A stretch of 64,000 nucleotides of DNA from Penicillus capitatus (taxonomy: Eukaryota; Chlorophyta), in the NCBI GenBank assembly GCA_965649825.1, contig OZ287699.1, positions 62,001 through 126,000 of the forward strand, written 5' to 3'. Shown here piece after piece: positions 55,810-64,000 of this stretch (position 1 is the stretch's first letter; the number at the start of each line of letters is the position of its first letter). Below the pieces are notes generated by a model. The model was not told the origin of the DNA, searched no databases, and saw only the letters and a program-made list of their open reading frames with translations. Both the position numbers and the translations under genes were made by a program.

Positions 55810-57347
55810 ATGAACGCCAAGCGGCCGCGCAGAAATGAAGTGCAGGAACCCGACGCATGGGCGACGCCGGCGGCGGAGGCGGTCGTCGAGAGCCGCCACG
55901 AAGGAGACGACACGAGCAGCGGTGTCAACTACTCCTACACCGTCTGTACGAGTGCACTCGCCGGAAGATACGAAGTAACCCGCGGCATATCTCGATGAGA
56001 TAGTGCAGTATCGTCTTATGACAGTGTCGCATTCATAAGTATCTCGTGGCATCGGGCATCCACGAATTCCTATCGGCCGATTTCCTGCTGGCTGGGCGAA
56101 AATGGTAGACACCCGGCCATACCATGATCGATGATGCCGATTACGGACACAGGCGCATCAAGATCGCTCGAACAGAGGGCGGCCGCTATTCATTGTTCCT
56201 CTTATTGAAGAGCGAGCTGTCTGCGATCGTGCATTACAGCTTTATTCTTGAAAACCACAAAGATGAGCAGCGGAATCGAATGAAAGGTCATGCGTGTATG
56301 TATGGACCATCGCCGTTTCTCGATCGTGGTGTGTGTAGCCTGGCGTGCCGCATTCGAATCGGCATCTCAATGGGGCTACCGTAACTTCTTTTCGGTGGAT
56401 GATGTCAGGGATCGAGACTCGGGATATCTGCTGGGCGACAGCATCGTTGTGGTGATCCGATTGCGGCAGTGTACGGTGGAGACCGAGAGTCTCAGTGTCG
56501 TCCCGATGCAAAACGCCTTTACATACACCGTAACGCCCACACCGTCTGAAACGAGGGAGATATTGATGCGCACTAGTGGTCGTTGCGACATGTGAATGGT
56601 CTCGGTCCGGCTGCCCTCAAATCGGACGATACCCGACACGGACCAGCCGCCTGGTCATTTCTAAAGGGCGGCGTCTGGGAAGTGGCGATGTGTGTTGCAG
56701 GTCTTTGAAGTTGGAGCCTTATAAAGTGACAGAAGACAGTGATCGGTGTGGAGTGTTTCTCTGCTGCTATGCCCAACGTCCAGTCGTGGCGCGATGCAAG
56801 ATCACCTTGCTGAATCATCGTGACATCAGACGACGTGTAGAATACAGTACACAAGAGCTGGGCATTTCTGTCATTCCTCTATGCCTTGTGCTGATCAGAC
56901 GCATTCACACGCACGTTCCCGATCGGCTATTCTTTTTGGGGCTGGCCGAACTTCATCGACGCAAATGTCCTGAAGTCATCGGAATCGGGATTCGTGGACG
57001 ACGAGGGCTGGACGACACTAATTGCACACATCTGGTTGCTGGGTGCAGAAGAGAGACTGCGACAGCAACGAACAGGAGTCACCACTGAAGGCCGGCCGTC
57101 GATATCACAAGACGAAGACGATGGGTTATGTGTGGTCTGTATGGAGAAGAAACAGACGTGTGGCTTCGTTCACGGCAAGACGTACGCTTGATACTTTCCA
57201 TCGTGATGTGACGTGCGACGTCCTTGCTGTTGTGACAGGTCACACAAGTGTGTCTGCGCGAAATGCTGTGAGCTGTTGTATCGAACAACGAAGAGGTGTC
57301 CGGTGTGCAATGCCAACATCGATTCCATCATCACCGGCTATTTCTAG
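55810..57347 (+). CDS. MATH-MATH-RING protein, probable E3 ubiquitin ligase
   Basis: Start MNAKRPRRNEVQEPDAW, an acidic stretch, then MATH domain 1: RIKIARTEGGRYSLFLLLKS, VHYSFILENHKDEQRN, an intron, and ASQWGYRNFFSVDDVRDRD with SGYLLGDSIVVVIRL. MATH domain 2: SLKLEPYKVTEDSDRCGVFL, VVARCKITLLNHRDIRRRVE, SFWGWPNFIDANVLKSSESG and FVDDEGWTTLIAHIWLL. The RING follows: CVVCMEKKQTCGFVHGKT, a phase-2 intron of about 57 nt (with TGATGTGAC at 57204 and ending TTGTGACAG), then HKCVCAKCCELLYRTTKR and CPVCNANIDSIITGYF with TAG at 57345-57347. The domain order equals the gene at 24600-25964. Substrate capture by MATH and ubiquitin transfer by RING are inferred from the families. The exon structure of the first MATH part is partly uncertain. 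Confidence 0.78.
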
Positions 57348-57449
57348 TATCTATGGTGCCTCATAGAAGGAGGACGGTGACGTGACCGTCAAAGTACTGT
57401 GAACGTTTCTACCAATGATGCAACCATCTATCCTTTGATAGCGATCGCG

Positions 57450-59150
57450 ATGGTGCGAACAGAGGTGGCATCATCGACGACAACGCCATCGCCGATCCGC
57501 AAGGCGAGGGAATGCCGAATACGTGGGGTCTCGCCATCTCTCTCATGCGGTGTCCGTCGATGTGGAAAGCGATGGGTCATGCGTTGCGCGACGCAGCCCA
57601 TCCAGCGAAGCGACCTCACGACGTGGCTCGAACACGACAAAGGCGTGACATACACGAACGTACAAACAGACACGGCGACAGATTTCATCGCTGCTCGGCA
57701 GATCGAATCGGATCAGGTCCAGCAACGATGAAGAGAGAAGCATCGCAGTGCGGGTGTGATGCAGGTCGTTTTTGCGTTTCCTTCGAATCTGACCATCACC
57801 AGTATCGATGCCGAACGTCATCCAGAGCTACAGGATTTATCAACGGGCAGCAGCGAGTTGGTGCAGCTGACGTTATGGCTCATGACCGAACGACGGAAGG
57901 GAGATCGTTCCTCCTGGTATCCCTTCCTACAAGCTCTCCCTGTCCGCCGCCTTCACTTCTCCCGCTTTGCATTCTCTCGTTCTGCAGGAAAAGACGCAGA
58001 CGCCGATTCTCTGGTCGCCTCAGGAGTTGCAGGAATGGTGTCGTGGATCGCCGATTGAACAAGAGGCCGTGGCGCGACGAAAACAGTTGTTAGGCGAGTG
58101 GGATCGACTGAGCGAAGCCAAGGGATCCGAGATCCTACAGGCATTTGATGAAGATGCCTTTCTCGCTGCTTTCAGCGTCGTCCTAAGCAATACCTTCTAC
58201 GTGCCCAGCGCTGCACGTTTTGCTCTGCTCCCTCCGCTGACCGGGATCCAGAGAACAGGAGACGAACGATCATGCACACTGGACTACGACCCAGAAACGG
58301 ATCGCATCACCCTGACGGCGCAAAGAGACTACAGGTCGCTCCGTTTCACACCTGACGACGCGACAGACATTCTTCGGCTTAGTCCAGGGGAGTATGTACG
58401 CGTCTTCGATGGACGACCGAATTTGGAGCTGCTGTTGGCGACAGGGACAGTCGAGCGTGACAACCCATCGGATTGTGTGGCGCTGGAGTTTGAGCTGGTG
58501 CCTACGGATCGTCTGTACAGTGCCAAGCGACAGATCCTCGAGGCCATGGGATTTCGCCCAAGCGAGACCTTTCTCATCTACAAGGAACGCATTCCTACGC
58601 AGCTCCTCTCATTCCTGAGGCTATCCCGTATTCAAGACCCCAGTCAACTCACACAGGCACGTTCGTATCCGTTGGTCTGTTATCGAAGGCGCGTGCCTTA
58701 GGTGAGTTTTGAAGAGGATCGAGTTATCAGTCCATTGAACGAATACGAAGTGCTGCAGCTAGTGTTGGGCGAATGCCGAGTGCGACTCGGTCGATACCAG
58801 AACAACACCGAAGACGATCTCCGAGCGCTGCAGAGAGGAAGTCTCAGCGAGAAGGAGCGTGTGGCAACCGAACTGCTCCTGGGCGAAAAACGCATCCTGC
58901 AGGTACAGCACGACGTTTCTGGACGTCGTGGTCGGAAATGGCGGCGCAGAGTTGTGTGGACACCATCCGACGGCGATTGGCGCCGATTCGCGGCGTTCCG
59001 ACGAAGTCTGGTCAACTGGAAGACCCGAACAAAGACATCCTCGATATGTTCGAGACGCTCGAGGCGCTTCCGCAGGCGCCGAAGAAACTCCTCGACGGTT
59101 TCGTGCGTTGGGCGAAGGGTGACGACGATCCAGAGTGGACGCGAAAATGA
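57450..59150 (+). CDS. SET-domain protein with Rubisco-LSMT-like substrate-binding domain
   Basis: Architecture of the lysine N-methyltransferase group of Rubisco LSMT/SETD3/SETD6. Read: DLTTWLEHDKGVTYTNVQTD, DFIAARQIESDQ, VVFAFPSNLTITSID, VQLTLWLMTERRKGDRSSWY, PFLQALP, TPILWSPQELQEWC, FLAAFSVVLSNTFYVPS, the region where the core SET motif should be (ARFALLPPLTGIQRTGDE), GEYVRVFDGRPNLELLLATG and TVERDNPSDCVALEFELVP. The C-terminal helical substrate-binding part includes RILQ, LEDPNKDILDMFETLEALP and FVRWAKGDDDPEWTRK, with TGA at 59148-59150. The usual N-H pair of the SET core and the Tyr of the S-Y-G motif appear replaced, so activity is in doubt. The intron at 58657-58701 fits only as GC-AG. 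Start at 57450 (MVRTEVASSTTTPSPIRK) may be plastid-targeting. Confidence 0.75.
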
Positions 59151-59357
59151 TAAGGAGGAGGTTGACCGAATACGCATTGGCGTCGTCGGCGTGTCCAAGA
59201 AACGGACAACAGTAACAGTCTCGTTGTGTGGCGTGGCCTCAGATAGACAAACACTGTTTTTCGTTGTGTCGCCTTTGAAGTCACCTCTTTACAGGACTCG
59301 TCCAAAACCACACGCAACGAACGGCTTTGCGTAACATGGGCTTGTGCCAATCGTCAC
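59151..59357. other. intergenic spacer
   Basis: About 200 bp between the SET gene and the kinase fusion, both on the plus strand. No coding or regulatory motif was recognised. Confidence 0.4.
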
Positions 59358-61559
59358 ATGCTTTGTCCATCGATGTGCGTCCTCGCGTCGTTTGTCTCCT
59401 GGTCGATGACGCGTGCCGTTGTGGATAGGATACCACGACGAAGGGTGCTTTGCCGAAAGGCACGTCGGTGGTATTCGTCCTGGGTGGACCTGGCAGCGGA
59501 AAAGGCACGCAGTGCGCCAAAATTGCGGAGCGGTATGACTGTGCGCATATCTCTGCGGGCGATGTGCTCAGAGAAGAGGTTCGAAACGGGACGGAAATCG
59601 GAAAAGAGTGCGATGCCTTGATGAAAGAGGGAAAGCTGGTTCCCTTCGAGACGACGCTCGCTTTGCTTCAGAGCGCGATGCTGAAGAGCACGAAAAAGAC
59701 GTTTTTGATCGATGGATTTCCGCGTGCGATGGAACAGGCGACGCGTTTCGAAGAAGACATTCAGCCATGCACGGCGGTGCTCTATTTCGAGTGTTCCGAA
59801 GAAGTGATGGTGAAGCGACTGGTGGAACGCGGGAAGACGAGTGGACGCGCAGATGATAATGAAGAGACGATTCGGAAACGGTTAGTGACGTTTAGAGAAA
59901 TGAGTGAACCCGTTGCCAAATTCTACGAAGCCCAAGGCAAATGCTTTCGCTTGTCTGGCGAAGAGCCACCCGAAGCCGTCTTCGAACGCGTCCAAAACAT
60001 CCTGGACCCCTACTTAAAAGACAAGAAACCAGAAAACGCGTCGAAGATGGAGATAGCGGAAGAAAAGAAGACGGAGGGCGATTTTCGCATACCTGCAGAA
60101 AAAGGAGCCGCCGAGATTCAACCTGTGCCTTCAGATGAGATCCCCGAGGCGTCAGTTGACGATTTTTCCGCTGCAGAGGTACGATCGCGATGATTGCGTT
60201 GAGGCGCAAGGGCGTGTGGTTCGTTCGATGTAGAGTGGTGGTGATGTGACAGCAGCTGCGCAGGCGCTTCCCAGTCGTGTTGTTTTTGTTCTCGGCGGTC
60301 CCGGAAGCGGCAAAGGCACACAGTGTGAGCAGATCGTCAGAGACTACGGCTACGATCACATCTCGCTGGGAGATCTCTTCCGATGCGAAGTGGAAAGCGG
60401 ATCGGATCTGGGCAAAGAATGCGATGCGTTGATGAAGGAAGGAAAACTCATTCCTCTGCAGACCACACTCGATCTGCTGAAGAAGGCGATGAACAGTGGC
60501 ACGTCGGCGGGATATCTCATCGACGGATTTCCGCGGTCGATTGAACAGGCCGAGATGTTTGAGCAGCACATTGGCCAGTGCGATGCCGTGCTGTTTTTCG
60601 AATGCTCCGAGGCAGTGATGTTGGAACGCCTGAGCAAAAGGGCTGAGCAGAGCGGCCGGGTAGATGACAATCCTGAGACCATGCAGAAGCGCCTGGCAAC
60701 CTTTGCTGAGCTCAGCGCTCCCGTTGCGCGTTTCTATTCAGATCTTGGAAAGTGTCATACCCTTTCGGCGGAGCGAGATCCCGCAGAGATCTATGCCGAT
60801 GTTCGAGAGGTCCTCGACAAACTGACCGAGACCACCGTAAAGAAAGCGGATGCCACGGAGAGCGCTCTCAATGTCGACGCGGCTGGAGAGGATACGATTC
60901 TCCTCGTATGGGAGACAGAGGAATCGAAGACGGGAGAGATGTTGCGTGCTGCGATGCGCGAGCACGGATGGCGTGTTGTCTGCCGTCGTTTAAGTGACGC
61001 AGTCGATGTGGAAGACATTCGACCGCAGGCGATTCTGATCGATCTTCCGGCGGCTGAGGTTTCTGCGCCGCCAGCCGTGATCGATGTCCTTCGCCAGGCA
61101 CACGAAAAAGGAATTGTGATCTTGCCCTCTCTCGAAGCGCAAGCCGCTGCAACGGATGAGCATTTTGCGGCAAAGATGACCGATAAGGAAAGAATCGATG
61201 ATGCACAGAAGATCGCTGTTCGTTGTGCGTTTGATATCCCGATGGACGTCATCACTTATCCCTCCGATGGCGAAAAGAGTGACGAGAATGTCACACATCT
61301 CAAACCTGATGATCCCGAAATCGCTGCCCTCATCCAACAGCTCGTGAATGAAGATCTCGGCAAAATCCGAACGGCAACCGCCGACATCTTGCCTCCGATG
61401 TGGTCTGCCGTCTACGATATCGTCGAAGGCGCCGACGAAGGCAAAGATTACGTTTTCAGGCGACTGGAATGTATGTCGCTAGATCTGCCAAATCAACTGC
61501 CCTTTGTCGAATCCATCGCCAAAACGATATCCGTTTCTGTGAAAGGACAGAAGGCGTAA
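59358..61559 (+). CDS. tandem adenylate/UMP-CMP-type nucleoside monophosphate kinase fused to a receiver-like C-terminal domain
   Basis: Two complete kinase domains lie in one protein. Domain 1: VVFVLGGPGSGKGTQCAKIA (P-loop), HISAGDVLREEV, FLIDGFPRAMEQA, LYFECSEEVMVKRLVERG and SGRADDNEETIRKRL. Domain 2: VVFVLGGPGSGKGTQCEQIV, HISLGDLFRCEV, YLIDGFPRSIEQAEMF, LFFECSEAVMLERL and SGRVDDNPETMQKRL. Short lids and this wording fit eukaryotic UMP-CMP/adenylate kinase 1 rather than long-lid bacterial Adk. The linker between them is acidic. After domain 2 about 200 residues include DTILLVWETEESKTGEMLRA, AILIDLPAAEVSAPPAVIDV and KGIVILPSLEAQ, resembling a receiver or Rossmann-like fold. The start at 59358 (MLCPSMC) is inferred: a 53-nt intron restores the frame. 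The intron near 60180-60258 contains TGATGTGAC at 60242, 8 nt before its probable AG. Confidence 0.85.
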
Positions 61560-61650
61560 CGAAACTAGACAGATCATCATCACGTCTATGTATCCTCTCA
61601 TTCGACTTCTGTTGTAATGATCCCTTTCTCACACCATAGTAGCATGGACC

Positions 61651-64000
61651 TTACACTTTGGCTTCTCTCAATCCGTCCCTCAGTACATTACGCGTCAGTT
61701 TATTCGTCGATGTCCGAGGAAGAACATCCCGCAGATGCACCTGCGAAACCTAAGATCAAATAGACACCGATCATACACTGCGCTGCTAAGGTGATCAAAG
61801 CAGCGACCAGTAGTCGCACCTTAAACAGGGGATTGAGCTCCACTTTAATGGCCGTCTGGCATTTTTCTCTCAATGACTCCAGAGCGACAGGATCTGGCGA
61901 TGAGAGAACCAAAAACAGCACGAGCTCCTCAGGGCCGCCGCCATCTGGCAGGCTCCCAATCTTGCACGTGGTTGGATCCGTATGCAACAGGTGACATACC
62001 TGGAGAGAATCCGACGGCTGCGGCTTCCTTCACATCTTTGACAGATTTCATGACGACGTACTCCAACTCGACACAGCTAACCTATCGTGATGGTGTCACA
62101 TCAGTCACCTCCTCTTCATCCATCAGACCTTGATGCCGCCGAGATTCATGGTGTCATCACAGCGCCCTCTGGAAAAGTAGACGCCATTCAACTTGGCAAA
62201 GGCATCGCCGTGTCGTCTCAGTCGATAATGATGCTCTCCGTAGGGCGGCATTCCTTGATAATACACTTCGGCATGATTCCTGTTGAGGAGCTTCTGTGAT
62301 AGACCGAACATCGGAGGCTCAACAGAGAGTTCCCTGTATAGACTCTGCCTCGCTAGCGAGCCAAAGACGCGATGTACGGGACAGACCCTTCGAAGACGTC
62401 CACTGCTCGGATGTCTTGAACACGGTCGTCCGCAACGAGCACGACGGAACTGCCGATGATCGGTGTGGTAAAGGCAGACGGTGTCTGTGGGTAGACCAGA
62501 CAACTAGAGATGTAGGCGCCACCCATCTCTGTCCCTAACCAGACATAGATACCGAGAGGGGATCCGGTCGGGGAGGGGTGGACCTCCACAGTACTCGACG
62601 ATGGGCTTGTATCCAGCCTGGGCCATGAGCCAATGATACTCTTCGTAACTGGAAGCTTCGCCCGTTGAACTGAAGCACTCAATACGGCTCCAATCGCATC
62701 CCTGAAAACGGTAAAGCCCCTCGGTCAAAGGCGGCCTCCTGATGGACGGCCGAGATCGACTTGTGTCATCTTTCTGTCTCTCCACGCTCTCACCATCGAC
62801 GGTATCACGCCCAACATCGTCACCTTTGCCACTTCCACGAATTTGCAGAAAGCGGGCGTTGATGGAGAGCCCTGAAGACAGAGGGCTTCTCTGGTGAGAT
62901 AGAAATATCGAAGGTGGTGGGTGTGCTTGAAAGAGAGCAATGGGTGCTTTGTTCAAGTAGGCGCTGTAGAGCAGCCATGGACCCATCATCCATCCCAGAC
63001 TTGTCGGCCAACAGACCACACTGTTGCTGTGAATGTTCTGCGCCATCATTCCATCCACTCCACACTTGATCGGTGTGAGATGTGTCCACGCAATGGCCTT
63101 GGGTATTCCCTAAATCACAGGCAGAACGCTCTGTGACGTCACATCAGCGCTACTGGAAGAAGACGACCGTTGTCCCAGAGGAGAAGAGGATATTCGATGA
63201 AGCATAACCGTCGCACGAGATAGGGCAGAAATCTGCAGACGCGTCGCACGTTTCTAGAAATGCTTGGAAGGACAGATCTCCTGATTCCAGTGCTCCCTAC
63301 ATCACACATTTATCACAGATTTCTTAGCTGTCACATCACATGAAGAGTTTTCAGATTCTCCGGACAGACGATACAGATCGCAGATGTCGCTTGAGCGATC
63401 TTGCTGTACAGATGATGGACCTTGTTCGATCGACGGACGACATCCTAACCGTCCACAGATTTTTCATCGAGTGATCTGAGGGATGGATGCTTGCTTGAGT
63501 GAAGATGAGCTTGGCATCGGCGATTGCCAGACGAGTCTTGACTTCTGGCGTCGCAAAGGAATCCGCAATCGATACCACGACGCATCCAGCCAAGACGATT
63601 CCAAGGTAAATCGCAACGGAGACGGCTGTCATTGGCAGATAGACAGCCACACTCGTGCCTGGATTCCAACGTGAGTGGCGGCTGTCACATCACGTCCAGT
63701 AGATAACGCACCGGGTGTGCACTGGACGGCAACGGCAGATGCAATGCGATAACTCAATTGCTCGAGCTCACTCCCTGACATAAAACATAGCTCATCCGGT
63801 CGATTCTCCTAAGATCCGACACGTGAGCGCCGAGGGAGATGAATAGGATGGGTGGACGTCTGCCCAGATGATGGCCTTGTCTGCATCGGAGATGGCATGC
63901 AATGCCATGTGTGCAGCATTCAAGCGGCATCCTTCGAACCAAACGATCCCGTCCTCATCCGAAGCATGCGTAAGAATTCTGTCCATCCAGTCGATATCGT
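61651..64000 (-). CDS. acyl-activating enzyme 17/18-like acyl-CoA synthetase (3' part, continues beyond the window)
   Basis: ANL-superfamily acyl-CoA synthetase closest in wording to plant AAE17/AAE18: GIVWFEGCRLNAAHMALHA, SVAVYLPMTAVSVAIYLGIV, LAGCVVVSIADSFATPEVKT, GIPKAIAWTHLTPIKCGVDG, VVCWPTSLGWMMGPWLLYSA, FSSTGEASSYEEYHWLM, IVEYCGGPPLPD, ELSVEPPMFGLSQKLLNRNH, YRLRRHGDAFAKLNGVYFS and the hinge GRCDDTMNLGGIK. The end reads GGGPEELVLFLVLSS, LNPLFK, VSQVHLRDVLPRTSTNKL and stops TAA at 61651-61653. It activates a carboxylate with ATP and CoA; the substrate is not readable. Several introns have the TGATGTGAC element on the minus strand (revcomp at 62095, 63138, 63330 and 63684). The 5' end lies beyond base 64000. 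Confidence 0.88.

Noticed and set aside
1-64000. CRISPR arrays, bacterial operons or ribosomal RNA
   Set aside because: No regularly spaced direct repeats, no Shine-Dalgarno-led gene strings and no rRNA-like sequence were seen. The spliced genes show that the DNA is eukaryotic nuclear.

Overview
The window is nuclear DNA of a eukaryote with compact, intron-rich genes. Exons join in frame across many short introns (mostly about 35-75 nt, GT-AG with at least two probable GC-AG cases). The gene content points to a plastid-bearing alga, probably Archaeplastida or a lineage carrying such a plastid. The evidence is a TamB/TIC236-type plastid protein, a SET enzyme with a Rubisco-LSMT-like substrate-binding domain, a plant-type 21 kDa complex I subunit, an AAE17/18-type acyl-activating enzyme, and a selenophosphate synthetase fused to an NADH-dehydrogenase-like domain. 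The species cannot be named from the sequence.

Layout. 0.9-8.2 kb (minus strand): four tandem ankyrin-repeat genes sharing an unnamed PH-like domain; two end in an MDM2-like RING finger. 8.6-21.5 kb: a dense housekeeping block with a hypothetical protein, AGXT2-like aminotransferase, glycine cleavage H protein, Mago nashi, complex I 21 kDa subunit, a CBS-domain protein, an HtrA protease, a small hypothetical protein, a membrane protein of unknown function and dihydroorotase. 21.8-33.4 kb: two intronless secreted propeller-like proteins flank a roughly 9 kb gene-poor stretch. That stretch holds a MATH-RING gene, a LINE remnant and a recent truncated copy of the membrane-protein gene. 33.7-41.4 kb: the NDH-SelD fusion, a CCR4/Angel-type nuclease and a POT/PTR transporter. 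41.4-45.4 kb: a LINE reverse-transcriptase remnant, a broken trypsin-like gene and an ankyrin gene built from exon-plus-intron units. 46-48 kb: a second, near-identical POT transporter with a frameshifted tail. 48-55.5 kb: the TIC236-like gene. 55.8-64 kb: a MATH-MATH-RING gene, a SET methyltransferase-like gene, a double nucleotide-kinase fusion, and the 3' part of an acyl-CoA synthetase running off the window.

Two themes stand out. First, one MDM2-like RING module, carrying a phase-2 intron at the same position in all four readable copies, is joined to ankyrin repeats in some genes and to paired MATH domains in others. This looks like an expanded E3-ligase family made by domain shuffling. 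Second, the word TGATGTGAC occurs about 16 times on both strands, mostly in introns just upstream of or abutting the 3' splice site, and looks like the branch-point element of this genome. All splice junctions and starts were read by eye from frames and conserved motifs, not from transcripts.
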